This document shows, piece by piece, positions 8,589 to 17,528 of a stretch of 64,000 nucleotides of DNA. Origin of the DNA: Pseudomonas helvetica (GTDB lineage: Bacteria > Pseudomonadota > Gammaproteobacteria > Pseudomonadales > Pseudomonadaceae); the NCBI RefSeq assembly GCF_039908645.1, contig NZ_CP150917.1:6335001-6399000 (forward strand), read 5' to 3'. Made by a program: the position numbers and the translations under genes. The notes below the pieces were generated by a model. The model had not been told where the DNA came from and did no database searches. It saw only the letters and a program-made list of their open reading frames with translations. Every line of letters begins with the position of its first letter. The first letter of the stretch is position 1.

Positions 8589-8739
8589 GTTCCAGATCCG
8601 GGTATTCACCGATCTCGGCGAGAAGCTGGCGGTGCTCGCAACGATCTTCAATCGCGCGGCGAAACGCCATGCGACGCTGGTCTTCTTGCTGACGGCGGGT
8701 TTTGACTGCGCTGCTGCGTTCTTCGTAGTGCTGGGCCAT
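8530..8739 (-). CDS. small conserved charged protein (PA3496-like)
   Basis: 69 residues, very rich in Arg, Glu and Gln (TRRQQEDQRRMAFRRAIEDR), with no membrane segment. The start at 8739 has GGGAG about 7 bases upstream. It resembles the short Pseudomonas proteins annotated as the PA3496 family, a putative envelope-integrity group; that assignment comes from memory of the motif and is tentative. Its 3' end overlaps the pycR 3' end by 59 bases on the opposite strand, so the two transcripts are antisense at their tails. Confidence 0.65.
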   Translation of the reverse strand: MAQHYEERSSAVKTRRQQEDQRRMAFRRAIEDRCEHRQLLAEIGEYPDLELNYWQAKPAASRRNAQPAR

Positions 8740-8840
8740 TTCGAGTCTCCCAAGGCGAGTACGGGAGTTTCAAGATAGGCGCGGGGGATGACGGTTTGGC
8801 GGCACGGGGATTACAGACAGATGAAAATTTGTTCGATTTC

Positions 8841-8935
8841 TGTGGCGAGGGGGCTTGCCCCCGTTGGGTCGCGAAGCGGCCCCAAAGCTTTTGCGACTGC
8901 TGCGCAGCCGAACGGGGGCAAGCCCCCTCGCCACA
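8841..8935. repeat. inverted REP pair, GGCGAGGGGGCTTGCCCCC family
   Basis: TGTGGCGAGGGGGCTTGCCC... (8841-8865) and its exact 25-base reverse complement (8911-8935) face each other across 45 bases. This is one of the commonest intergenic repeats of the P. fluorescens group. It separates the small gene at 8530 from the end of the RpiR-type gene and may help stabilise or end transcripts. Confidence 0.9.
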
Positions 8936-8962
8936 AAAGATCCTCGTCACACTATCGTCGGA

Positions 8963-9829
8963 TCAATCGTCGAGGGCTTTGACCGACTTGGGCGACAGAC
9001 GCAGGCTTCGAAGGCTGCGTTTGACGCTCTTGAGGTGGTTGACCAGGCTCGGCCCACGCGCCATGGCCACGCCCATGGCCAGCACGTCGATCACCACCAG
9101 GTGTGCGATACGCGAGGTCAGCGGTGTATAGATCTCGGTGTCTTCGTGCACATCGATCGCCAGGTTGACGGTCGACAGCTCGGCCAACGGCGTCTGGCTC
9201 GGGCACAACGTGATCAGCGAGGCACCGCTTTCACGCACCAGGTTGGCGGTGATCAACAGGTCCTTGGAGCGGCCGGACTGGGAAATGCAGATCGCCACGT
9301 CCGTCGGCTTCAGCGTGACCGCCGACATCGCCTGCATGTGCGGGTCGGAATAGGCCGCAGCCGTCAGCAGCAACCGAAAGAATTTATGCTGGGCATCCGC
9401 CGCAACGGCGCCGGACGCCCCAAAACCATAGAACTCGACGCGCTGAGCCTGGGACATGAGCGTCACCGCCCTCTGCAACTCCAACGGATCGAGCTTCTCG
9501 CGAACTTCCATCAGGGTGTGCAGGGTGGTGTCGAAAATTTTCAGGCTGTAGTCGGCGACGGAATCGTCTTCGTGAATCGCGAACTGCCCGAAACTCGCCC
9601 CTGCTGCCAGGCTTTGCGCCAGTTTCAGCTTCAAGTCCTGGAAACCCGAACAACCGATGGCCCGACAGAAGCGCACGATGGTCGGTTCGCTGATGCCGAC
9701 GCTGTGGGCAAGATCGGCCATGGAACTGTGCATCACAGCCGCAGGATCAAGCAGCACATGATCGGCGACCTTGAGCTCCGACTTGCGTAACAGATGGCGT
9801 GACTGGGCGATGTGCTGCAACAGGTTCAA
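8963..9829 (-). CDS. RpiR/HexR-family transcriptional regulator
   Basis: 288 residues. An N-terminal HTH_6 domain (residues 1-75, SVGISEPTIVRFCRAIGCSG) is followed by a SIS sugar-phosphate-binding domain at about 120-260 (YGFGASGAVAADAQHKF, CISQSGRSKDLL). HexR proteins of this family bind 2-keto-3-deoxy-6-phosphogluconate and repress Entner-Doudoroff and zwf genes. The position next to pycR matches PA5438, a HexR paralogue beside a second glucose-6-phosphate dehydrogenase gene in P. aeruginosa; that zwf-like neighbour is absent here. A HexR-type palindrome 47 bases upstream suggests autorepression. Confidence 0.85.
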   Translation of the reverse strand: MNLLQHIAQSRHLLRKSELKVADHVLLDPAAVMHSSMADLAHSVGISEPTIVRFCRAIGCSGFQDLKLKLAQSLAAGASFGQFAIHEDDSVADYSLKIFDTTLHTLMEVREKLDPLELQRAVTLMSQAQRVEFYGFGASGAVAADAQHKFFRLLLTAAAYSDPHMQAMSAVTLKPTDVAICISQSGRSKDLLITANLVRESGASLITLCPSQTPLAELSTVNLAIDVHEDTEIYTPLTSRIAHLVVIDVLAMGVAMARGPSLVNHLKSVKRSLRSLRLSPKSVKALDD

Positions 9830-9875
9830 AGGGCAGGACTCATTGTTATTGGCTGACGCCGGGGATGTAGCAATT

Positions 9876-9892
9876 TTGTAGTTATACTACAA
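9876..9892. promoter_or_regulatory. HexR-type operator
   Basis: TTGTAGTTATACTACAA is a perfect palindrome around a 3-base centre. It matches the TTGT-N-ACAA type site known for Pseudomonas HexR and starts 47 bases above the regulator's start codon. It most likely mediates autoregulation. Confidence 0.75.
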
Positions 9893-10254
9893 GAATTCGC
9901 TTTTTGCCTGTTCAATCCGTAACTCAATGCCTGTGCTGCCCACGGTTTTGGCCATGCATACCCGATGTAGCTGCCTTCGCACGTTACCCCATCCGCAAGC
10001 AGCCGCTGTCGTTTTCAAGCCCCTTGACACGCCTTCATCCCTTATCTCAACTTGAAACGACAACGTCCCCCCTCTGCACTCACTGCCGACACCTGCACTT
10101 CGCCCAACTAACAAAGCCAATCCACACCCAACTAACTCTCAACGCATGAACACGCTCACATCTTGAACAACTATGCCACTCCACAAATAAAATACTTCGC
10201 GCTAATAATGGCCGGGCAGGAAGCACTTTAATTCTAACTTATGGAATATTAAAC
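9893..10254. other. intergenic stretch without a recognisable gene
   Basis: About 360 bases between the RpiR-type gene and the small orphan. An 81-codon frame at 9904-10149 is rich in Cys, His, Pro and Thr, has no ribosome site and looks non-coding. Composition becomes A/T-rich from about 10150, where the promoter of the orphan gene probably lies. The zwf-like gene expected beside the regulator in P. aeruginosa is not present. Confidence 0.5.
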
Positions 10255-10569
10255 ATGACCATTAAAAATAGTGGCTGGGTAGCGCAGATCAACCGTATGC
10301 CGGGTGACCTTTTTCTCCGCACTTACGGAACCGTGACCGTGGCGCATCCCGGCATTATACCGACATTGGTGCCGAGCCCAATGCAAGACAAGTCCTTCGA
10401 CCTGAGACTTGATCTGGAACTTAAAGATTCTGGCGACCTTACAACTCAGGTCGAAACAGAAAAAGCCGTCACCTATAAAAACCTGGGCGACTCACATGTC
10501 ACCGGCGTCAGTATCTTCTTCGAAGGCAAACTTCTTCACCATATTAAAGACGTCATGATCACCCATTAA
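10255..10569 (+). CDS. small orphan protein of unknown function
   Basis: 104 residues, without signal peptide or membrane segment, probably beta-rich (FDLRLDLELKDSG, GVSIFFEGKLLHHI). A GGA motif 9 bases before ATG 10255 is a modest ribosome site. A strong terminator directly after the gene supports it as a self-contained unit. I recognise no family. The upstream region is A/T-rich compared with the surroundings, suggesting transfer. It occupies the place where P. aeruginosa has zwf and pgl-like genes beside the RpiR regulator. Confidence 0.65.
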   Translation: MTIKNSGWVAQINRMPGDLFLRTYGTVTVAHPGIIPTLVPSPMQDKSFDLRLDLELKDSGDLTTQVETEKAVTYKNLGDSHVTGVSIFFEGKLLHHIKDVMITH

Positions 10570-10601
10570 GATAAAAGACACTTATTACTCCCGGGTCTTT
10601 T

Positions 10602-10638
10602 CCTGCCAGGCTAATCACATTAACTGGCAGGCTTTTTT
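10602..10638 (+). terminator. rho-independent terminator
   Basis: CCTGCCAG (10602-10609) pairs with CTGGCAGG (10624-10631) and is followed by C and six T. It lies 32 bases after the stop of the small orphan gene on the same strand. Confidence 0.85.
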
Positions 10639-10653
10639 CGTACGTAAAAAAAC

Positions 10654-13521
10654 TCACTCTGGGCGCTCCCCTCTTAACAAGCTTGCAAGCTTGAACGCCT
10701 CCACCGGACGGCTGATCAGGTAGCCCTGCACCTCATCGCAGGACTCAGCCTCAAGGAATGCCAACTGCTCTGCAGTTTCCACGCCTTCTGCTACCACTTT
10801 CAGCGAAAGCCCATGCGCCATGGCAATGATTGCCCGGGTGATCGCCGCATCTTCCCCGCCCTCGCCCAACCCACGGATAAACGCCTGATCGATCTTCACG
10901 TAGTCCACAGGAATGCGCTTGAGGTAGCTCAGCGACGAATACCCCGTGCCAAAGTCGTCGATCGCCAGTTTCACACCAAGATCACGCAATTGCTGGAAGG
11001 TCGCGATGATGTGTTCGACGCTGTCCAGCAATTGGCTTTCCGTCAGCTCCAGTTCGAGGTAGCGCGGCGCCAGGCCGGTTTCTTCAAGCACCTGGCGCAC
11101 CAGGCTGACCAACTTGCCCTGACGCAGCTGGTGGACCGACAGATTGACCGAAACCCGAATCGGCTCCAGCCCCTGACGCTGCCACTCGCACGCTTGCCAG
11201 CAGGCCTGGCGTAGCACGAACTCGCCAATGGCGCCGATCAACCCGACTTCCTCTGCCAACCCGATAAAATCCCCGGGCGGCACCTGACCCATGGTCGGAT
11301 GATCCCAGCGCACCAACGCTTCGGCGGCGTTCAGCCGGCCAGTCGCGAGGCAGAGTTTCGGTTGGTAAAAAACTTTCAGCTGCTTGTCTTCGATGGCCTT
11401 GCGCAGCTGGTTCTCCAGCTGCAAGCGCTCAAGGGTGCTGGCCTGCAGGCTGTCGGTGTAGAACTGGAAGTTGTTCCCGCCCAGATGCTTGGCATGTTGC
11501 ATGGCCATGTTTGACTGGCTGACCAGCGCGGAAATTTCCCGCGCGTTATCCGGCAACATGCTGATGCCCATTGACGCACTGACCACCAACTCATGGCCTT
11601 CAACGGTCAGCGGCAAGCGCAGCTTGGTCGACAATCGGGTGGCGACCCGCGCCAGGCTCGACAGGTTGCCATAAGCGTCGAACAGCACCGCGAACTCGTC
11701 GCCGGACAAGCGCGCAATGGTGTCCGCCTCCGGCAGCGCATTGACCAGACGCCGAGCGATTTTCTGCAGCATCTGATCGGCAACTTCATGGCCGAGGCTG
11801 TCGTTGAGCAATTTGAAGCGGTCCAGGTTGATGTGCAGCAACGCCAGGCTCCGGCCGCCCTGGCGCACCCGTTGATGGGCTTCATGCAGGCGCTCGCGGA
11901 ACAATGAGCGGTTGGCCAGGCCGGTCAGTTCGTCGTAGTGGGTCAGGTAGCGCATGCGCTCTTCGGATTCGCGGCGGGCTGACAGATCGGCGAAAAAGCC
12001 CACGATATGACTGACATTTCCCCGAGAATCGCGCACCACATTCAGTTGCAGCCATTGCGGATAGAGCTCGCCGTTTTTGCGCGCCTCCACCAACTCGCCC
12101 TGCCAACTGCCCTGCTGTTCCAGTGCCTGATGGATCACCGAATAATGCCGCCGCGCGTCGCGACTGCAGGGCAGCTCGACCACATTGCGCCCCAGCAAAT
12201 CTTCAATCTGATACCCGGTGACCCGACTGAACGCCTGATTGACCGCGATCAAGGCGTAATCCGGATCGAAAATCACAATACCTTCACTGGCGGCTTCAAA
12301 CACTGTCGCCGCCAGTTGCCGCTGCTCTTCAAGCCCTTTGCTGACGCTGATGTCACGCCGGGTGCCGACCATCCGAATCACCCGTCCGTTGGCACCTCGC
12401 TCCACCGCCCGACCGCGGTCTTCGATCCAGACCCAGTGGCCATCGCCGTGGCGCACGCGGTATTCGATCTGATAATCCTCGGTGCGGCCCTTCAAATGCT
12501 CGACCAGCGCCCGCCGCAGCGGCGGCAAGTCCTGAGGGTGCAGCCGCGGTTTCAGATGACTGAGCATCGCCGTGACGAATTCCGGCTCAATGCCGAACAA
12601 CTCCTTGAGCTGGGTGTGATGCACCTCATCGGTTTGCAGGTTCCAGTCCCAGAGACCCAGCTCACTGGCCTTCAACGCCAGCGCCAGCCGCGCTTCGCTC
12701 TTGCTCAGGGCCTGGTTGGCGGCGTCCAGTTCGCGGCTCCGCTGGGCGACACGGCTTTCGAGGCCGACCTGAGCTTCACGCAACTCTTCTTCGGCGTAGC
12801 GGCGCTGTTCGATTTCCCGCGCCAACTCCTGATTGAGCTGCTCGCTGCGACTTTGCGCCTGCTGCAAGTGCTCGATCAGTGCCTGATTCTGGAAACGCCG
12901 CATCAAGCCGTGCTGGATCAGCCGGTTGACCTGCCACGCGACCACACTCAGAGAGCCCAACAGAATCAGCCCGAGCCAGCCCCAGCCTTGCTGCTGTTCA
13001 TCGCCGCCCCAGAACAAATAACCGATCGCCGGTAACAGACACGGCAAGGTGAACGACAGGAAGGCCGGCAGGCTCACCGCATAGGCGACACTGGCCGAGA
13101 GGGTTGCCGCGCCGATCAGGCCGAATACCCAGGCTTGTTGCAGGAAGCTGTCGGTGGGCACCAGGGCAATACCGGCACCGGCCAGCGTCAGGCCGGTCAT
13201 GGCCGAACCCAGCAGAAACATTCGACGCCAGACTGGCTGCGCCTGACGACTGGGCATCGCCGAGTCGAAGGCTGCGACTTGAATCACCCGCAGCGCCACC
13301 AGCGACAGTAACCAGATCAGCCAGATGCTCACCAGGAAGTAGCGCTGCGGGCTCCAGAGCAACCCGGCGCAGACCAGACCATTGATCAACATGAACAGCG
13401 TGGGCAGCAACGAGCCCTGATACAGCAGACGCGTGCGCTCGACCGCCATCTCCATGGCGTACTGTTTGCGGATAACCCGCGGTTCCACAGAAGGGCCCGA
13501 CAGGCTGGGGCTGAGGGTCAT
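10654..13521 (-). CDS. membrane c-di-GMP protein with PAS, GGDEF and EAL domains
   Basis: 955 residues from ATG 13521; the frame is open further up, but MTLSPSLSGP is the natural beginning. About six membrane segments (residues 30-215) form an N-terminal sensor. A coiled coil (about 215-280), two PAS domains (about 280-520), a GGDEF domain and a C-terminal EAL domain follow. The cyclase signature reads SGDEF, which can be active, with no RxxD inhibitory site before it. The EAL domain keeps its key motifs (EALVRW, DDFGTGYSSL, VVAEGVET), so phosphodiesterase activity is likely. PA5442 occupies the equivalent place beside uvrD. The ribosome site is weak, so the start is less certain than the rest. 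Confidence 0.88.
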   Translation of the reverse strand: MTLSPSLSGPSVEPRVIRKQYAMEMAVERTRLLYQGSLLPTLFMLINGLVCAGLLWSPQRYFLVSIWLIWLLSLVALRVIQVAAFDSAMPSRQAQPVWRRMFLLGSAMTGLTLAGAGIALVPTDSFLQQAWVFGLIGAATLSASVAYAVSLPAFLSFTLPCLLPAIGYLFWGGDEQQQGWGWLGLILLGSLSVVAWQVNRLIQHGLMRRFQNQALIEHLQQAQSRSEQLNQELAREIEQRRYAEEELREAQVGLESRVAQRSRELDAANQALSKSEARLALALKASELGLWDWNLQTDEVHHTQLKELFGIEPEFVTAMLSHLKPRLHPQDLPPLRRALVEHLKGRTEDYQIEYRVRHGDGHWVWIEDRGRAVERGANGRVIRMVGTRRDISVSKGLEEQRQLAATVFEAASEGIVIFDPDYALIAVNQAFSRVTGYQIEDLLGRNVVELPCSRDARRHYSVIHQALEQQGSWQGELVEARKNGELYPQWLQLNVVRDSRGNVSHIVGFFADLSARRESEERMRYLTHYDELTGLANRSLFRERLHEAHQRVRQGGRSLALLHINLDRFKLLNDSLGHEVADQMLQKIARRLVNALPEADTIARLSGDEFAVLFDAYGNLSSLARVATRLSTKLRLPLTVEGHELVVSASMGISMLPDNAREISALVSQSNMAMQHAKHLGGNNFQFYTDSLQASTLERLQLENQLRKAIEDKQLKVFYQPKLCLATGRLNAAEALVRWDHPTMGQVPPGDFIGLAEEVGLIGAIGEFVLRQACWQACEWQRQGLEPIRVSVNLSVHQLRQGKLVSLVRQVLEETGLAPRYLELELTESQLLDSVEHIIATFQQLRDLGVKLAIDDFGTGYSSLSYLKRIPVDYVKIDQAFIRGLGEGGEDAAITRAIIAMAHGLSLKVVAEGVETAEQLAFLEAESCDEVQGYLISRPVEAFKLASLLRGERPE

Positions 13522-13782
13522 AGGCAATATTCTTGTTCTTATAAGGGTGAGCGTGATGAGCCCGAAATGTCGACGGAGCATACACAAGCAATGGCCCGGA
13601 CCAAACTGCTCCAAATCATAAAACCGACAAAACAAATGGCCCGTTGCCAGCGTTCAAAACCACAGAAGCGCGGCCCATCAGGGCTTGCGACGAATGACTG
13701 ACCGGTCGTCCCCTACGCTTCTTTCATCGGTTAATGCAAAGCTCGGTTTGCCCGGTGTGGCGTGGCGCCCTAGAATGCCCTG

Positions 13783-15966
13783 ATGCGCGATGATCTCTCC
13801 CTTCTGCTGAACTCCCTCAACGATGCCCAACGTCAGGCCGTAGCTGCCTCCGTGGGTCGTCAGTTGGTCCTGGCCGGTGCTGGTTCCGGTAAAACCCGTG
13901 TGCTGGTGCACCGTATCGCCTGGTTGATCCAGGTCGAGAACGCCTCGCCACACTCGATCCTGTCGGTGACGTTCACCAACAAGGCCGCTGCCGAGATGCG
14001 CCATCGCATCGAGCAGCTGATGGGTATCAACCCGGCCGGCATGTGGGTCGGCACCTTCCACGGCCTGGCGCACCGCTTGCTGCGGGCGCACTGGCAGGAA
14101 GCCGGCCTGAGCCAGACTTTCCAGATCCTCGACAGCGATGACCAGCAACGTCTGGTCAAGCGGGTGATCCGCGAACTGGGACTCGACGAGCAACGCTGGC
14201 CGGCCCGTCAGGCCCAGTGGTTCATCAACGGGCAGAAAGACGAAGGTCTGCGCCCGCAACATATTCAAGCCAGTGGCGATCTGTTCCTGGCCACCATGCG
14301 CAGCATCTATGAAGCCTATGAGGCCGCGTGCTTGCGCGCGGGCGTCATCGACTTCTCCGAACTGCTGCTGCGCGCCCTCGACCTGTGGCGCGATCATCCG
14401 GGCCTGCTGGCGCATTATCAGAAGCGCTTCCGTCATGTGCTGGTGGACGAATTCCAGGACACCAACGCCGTGCAGTACGCCTGGTTACGTCTGCTGGCCA
14501 AGGGCGGCGACAGCCTGATGGTGGTTGGCGACGACGATCAGTCGATCTACGGCTGGCGCGGCGCGAAAATCGAGAACATTCACCAGTATTCGGCCGACTT
14601 CCCGGACGCGGAAGTCATTCGACTGGAACAGAACTACCGCTCCACCGCCGGGATCCTCAAGGCTGCCAACGCCTTGATCGCCAACAACACCGGGCGCCTG
14701 GGCAAAGAGCTGTGGACCGACGGCGGCGAAGGCGAAGCGATCAACCTGTACGCCGCGTTCAACGAACATGACGAAGCACGCTACGTGGTGGAAACCATCG
14801 AAAGCGCGCTGAAAACCGGCATGGCACGTAGCGATATCGCGATTTTGTACCGCTCCAACGCCCAATCGCGGGTTTTGGAAGAAGCGCTACTGCGCGAACG
14901 CATTCCGTACCGCATCTATGGCGGCCAGCGCTTCTTCGAGCGGGCTGAAATCAAGAACGCCATGGCTTACCTGCGGTTGCTCGAAGGTCGCGGCAACGAT
15001 GCGGCGCTGGAACGGGTGATCAACGTTCCGGCCCGTGGCATCGGTGAAAAAACCGTCGAAGCGATCCGCGATCACGCTCGTCACAGCGATGTGTCGATGT
15101 GGGAAGCCATGCGTCAACTGGTGGCCAATAAAGGCCTCACCGGTCGTGCAGCCGGCGCCCTGGGTGCGTTCATCGAGTTGATCGAGCACCTGGCGACCAC
15201 CACCGCCGAAATGCCGCTGCACCTGATGACTCAGACCGTCATTGAGCAGTCCGGCCTGATCGCCTATCACCAAGCGGAAAAAGGCGAGAAAGGTCAGGCG
15301 CGGGTAGAAAACCTTGAGGAACTGGTCAGCGCGGCGCGCAACTTTGAAAGCGCCGAAGAAGACGAAGACCTGACGCCGCTGGCCGCGTTCCTCGGCCACG
15401 CTTCGCTGGAGGCCGGCGACACCCAGGCCGACGAGCACGAAGACAGCATTCAGTTGATGACCTTGCACAGCGCCAAAGGCCTGGAATTCCCTTACGTGTT
15501 CCTGGTGGGCATGGAAGAAGGCCTGTTCCCGCACAAGATGAGCCTGGAAGAGCCCGGCCGCCTTGAAGAGGAACGCCGCCTGGCCTACGTCGGCATTACC
15601 CGGGCCATGCAAAACCTGGTGATGACCTACGCCGAAACCCGACGCCTGTACGGCAGCGAAACCTACAACAAGGTTTCACGCTTCGTACGCGAAGTGCCTA
15701 AAGGCCTGATTCAGGAAGTGCGGCTGTCCAACAGCGTCAGCCGTCCATTCGGTGGCGGCCAGAAGCAAAGTTCGAGCAGCATGTTCGCTGGCACGGAAAT
15801 CCCGGAAACCGCGTTCAGCCTCGGTCAGCAAGTGCAACACGCGGTCTTCGGCGAAGGGGTGATCCTCAACTTCGAAGGCGCCGGCGCGCAGGCCCGGGTG
15901 CAAGTGAACTTCAGTGAAGGCAGCAAGTGGCTGATGCTCGGCTACGCCAAGCTCGAAGCCATCTAA
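13783..15966 (+). CDS. uvrD: DNA helicase II
   Basis: 727 residues, normal length for UvrD. All superfamily 1 helicase motifs are visible in order: Walker A AGAGSGKT near residue 31, VDEFQDTN, GDDDQSIYGWRGA, QNYRST, TLHSAKGLEFPYVFLVGMEE and RRLAYVGITRA. It unwinds DNA 3' to 5' in nucleotide excision repair and mismatch repair. ATG 13783 begins the familiar DLSLLLNSLNDAQRQAV start. It is monocistronic; a REP hairpin follows directly after the stop. Confidence 0.97.
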   Translation: MRDDLSLLLNSLNDAQRQAVAASVGRQLVLAGAGSGKTRVLVHRIAWLIQVENASPHSILSVTFTNKAAAEMRHRIEQLMGINPAGMWVGTFHGLAHRLLRAHWQEAGLSQTFQILDSDDQQRLVKRVIRELGLDEQRWPARQAQWFINGQKDEGLRPQHIQASGDLFLATMRSIYEAYEAACLRAGVIDFSELLLRALDLWRDHPGLLAHYQKRFRHVLVDEFQDTNAVQYAWLRLLAKGGDSLMVVGDDDQSIYGWRGAKIENIHQYSADFPDAEVIRLEQNYRSTAGILKAANALIANNTGRLGKELWTDGGEGEAINLYAAFNEHDEARYVVETIESALKTGMARSDIAILYRSNAQSRVLEEALLRERIPYRIYGGQRFFERAEIKNAMAYLRLLEGRGNDAALERVINVPARGIGEKTVEAIRDHARHSDVSMWEAMRQLVANKGLTGRAAGALGAFIELIEHLATTTAEMPLHLMTQTVIEQSGLIAYHQAEKGEKGQARVENLEELVSAARNFESAEEDEDLTPLAAFLGHASLEAGDTQADEHEDSIQLMTLHSAKGLEFPYVFLVGMEEGLFPHKMSLEEPGRLEEERRLAYVGITRAMQNLVMTYAETRRLYGSETYNKVSRFVREVPKGLIQEVRLSNSVSRPFGGGQKQSSSSMFAGTEIPETAFSLGQQVQHAVFGEGVILNFEGAGAQARVQVNFSEGSKWLMLGYAKLEAI

Positions 15967-15980
15967 CGGCTATCTGCTTG

Positions 15981-16010
15981 ATCGTTCCCACGCTCCTGCG
16001 TGGGAACGAT
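15981..16010. repeat. REP-type hairpin after uvrD
   Basis: ATCGTTCCCACGC and GCGTGGGAACGAT form a perfect 13-bp stem with the loop TCCT. This GTTCCCACGC palindrome is widespread between genes in the P. fluorescens group. It lies between uvrD and the DMT transporter gene; there is no T-run, so a termination role is only possible. Confidence 0.85.
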
Positions 16011-16028
16011 AAACGGTGAGGATCACAC

Positions 16029-16469
16029 ATGGGCTCGGGCTTCTTTTCTTCCTGGACATTCTGGGCCCTGCTGTCGGCGGCTTTCGCTGCGCTGACGGCG
16101 ATTTTCGCCAAGGTCGGCATCGAAAACGTCAATTCCGACTTCGCCACGCTGCTGCGCACGATCGTGGTACTGGTCAGCCTGGCCTTGATTTTGTACGCAA
16201 CGGGCCAATATCAGTCACTGGGATCGATATCCGCCAAGAGCTACCTGTTCCTGCTGCTGTCCGGCCTGGCAACCGGTGCCTCGTGGATTTGCTACTTTCG
16301 TGCGCTGAAACTCGGGCCAGCCTCGCTGGTAGCACCCGTCGACAAACTCAGTGTGGTGCTGGTCGCCGTGTTGGGCGTAGTGTTGTTGGGTGAGCGGCTC
16401 GACCTGCGTCAATGGGGCGGAATCGGTCTGATCACGGCGGGTGTGGTGATGTTGGCATTGCGACGTTAA
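16029..16469 (+). CDS. half-size EamA/DMT-family transporter
   Basis: 146 residues with about five hydrophobic segments, a single EamA domain. Features are the N-terminal SAAFAALTAIFAKVG, ASWICYFRALKLGPASLVAP, and the final GGIGLITAGVVMLALRR. Such half-size members act as dimers and export small metabolites; the substrate cannot be deduced. ATG 16029 follows a purine-rich stretch (GGTGAGGATC). No partner gene of the same family lies nearby. Confidence 0.85.
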   Translation: MGSGFFSSWTFWALLSAAFAALTAIFAKVGIENVNSDFATLLRTIVVLVSLALILYATGQYQSLGSISAKSYLFLLLSGLATGASWICYFRALKLGPASLVAPVDKLSVVLVAVLGVVLLGERLDLRQWGGIGLITAGVVMLALRR

Positions 16470-16647
16470 ACAACGCTCCTGCTCTATCTATCCACTTGTC
16501 CTACAGACAAATGTACAAGCGCCTCCTTGTATCGACGGAGCTGAACGCAGCCTGTCAGGCAAAAGCCCGAAACACTCTGCCGCTAGCCAGTGTCACTTCA
16601 CCTGTGCAACATGGCGCGCGTGCCATCCACAAATGGGAATTCCCTTT

Positions 16648-17520
16648 ATGAAACGTTTTCTTAGCATCGCCCTGGCGCTGTGCATCGGCCTGACGATGAG
16701 CCTCGACGCCAACGCCAAGCGCTTCGGTGGCGGCAAAAGCGTAGGCGCTGCGCCTACCCACCAGACCAGCCAAATGGCGCCGTCCTCGCCTGGCATGGGT
16801 CCTGCTGCCGCGACCGCCGGTGCTGCGGGTGCCGCAGGCGCTGCCGCCAAAGCTGGCGGTGCTTCGCGCTGGCTCGGCCCTCTGGCCGGTATCGCTGCCG
16901 GCGGCCTGCTGGCCTCCATGTTCATGGGCGGCGGCTTCCAGGGCATGCAGATTTTCGACATCCTGATCATGGCAATCATTGCGTTCGTGATCTTTCGCTT
17001 CATCGCCGCTCGTCGCCGCAAGCAACAAGAGCATATGGCCCCTGCGGGCGCGCCAATGCAGCGTGAAGTGTACGAACAGAAGCCGGCCATGGGTTCGATC
17101 TTCGGCGGTTCGGCTGCCCCTGCTGCCGCTCGTCCGGTGATCAACGCTCCGGCCTGGTTCAACGAAGAGCGCTTCGTTGAAGCCGCACGCAACCACTTCC
17201 AGTCCCTGCAACAGCACTGGGACGCCAATGAAATGGACAAGATCGCCGAGTTCGTGACCCCGCAAATGCTGGAGTTCCTCAAACGCGAACGCGCCGATCT
17301 GGGTGACGGCTTCCAGTCCACCTATATCGACAACCTCCACGTTCAACTGGACGGCGTGGATGATCGTGCAGACAAGACCATCGCCACCCTGACCTTTACG
17401 GGCGTGTCGAAAACCTCGCGCTTCGACCAGGGCGAAGTGTTCAGCGAAAGTTGGAACATGGAACGTCCGCAAGGCGAAAACCAGCCTTGGCTGGTGGCTG
17501 GTATTCGTCAGAACGGCTAA
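16648..17520 (+). CDS. Tim44-like domain protein with signal/anchor and Gly/Ala-rich linker
   Basis: 290 residues. A signal peptide or anchor (residues 1-25, LSIALALCIGLTMSLDANA) precedes a Gly/Ala-rich stretch, two hydrophobic segments at about 75-90 and 105-120, a basic RRRKQQ patch and a C-terminal Tim44-like domain (about 165-290, WFNEERFVEAARNHFQSLQQ). Related bacterial proteins are membrane-bound and of unclear function; the fold is shared with the mitochondrial Tim44 C-terminal domain. ATG 16648 is chosen for GGGAA upstream; ATG 16633 would lack a ribosome site. A MITE-like element begins 9 bases after the stop. Confidence 0.88.
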   Translation: MKRFLSIALALCIGLTMSLDANAKRFGGGKSVGAAPTHQTSQMAPSSPGMGPAAATAGAAGAAGAAAKAGGASRWLGPLAGIAAGGLLASMFMGGGFQGMQIFDILIMAIIAFVIFRFIAARRRKQQEHMAPAGAPMQREVYEQKPAMGSIFGGSAAPAAARPVINAPAWFNEERFVEAARNHFQSLQQHWDANEMDKIAEFVTPQMLEFLKRERADLGDGFQSTYIDNLHVQLDGVDDRADKTIATLTFTGVSKTSRFDQGEVFSESWNMERPQGENQPWLVAGIRQNG

Positions 17521-17528
17521 TAGCCCAC

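Noticed and set aside
8841..8935. Repeats considered as a possible CRISPR fragment
   Set aside because: Only one inverted pair, not direct repeats with spacers; it matches the REP type, and no cas gene is in the window.
9904..10149. 81-codon plus-strand frame after the HexR-type site
   Set aside because: No ribosome site, odd composition rich in Cys, His, Pro and Thr, no family.
12007..13035. 342-codon plus-strand frame
   Set aside because: Antisense to the GGDEF/EAL gene, with no ribosome site and no recognisable domain.
13521..13635. N-terminal extension of the GGDEF/EAL protein to 13635
   Set aside because: The added 38 residues have no conserved character and no ribosome site precedes that ATG.
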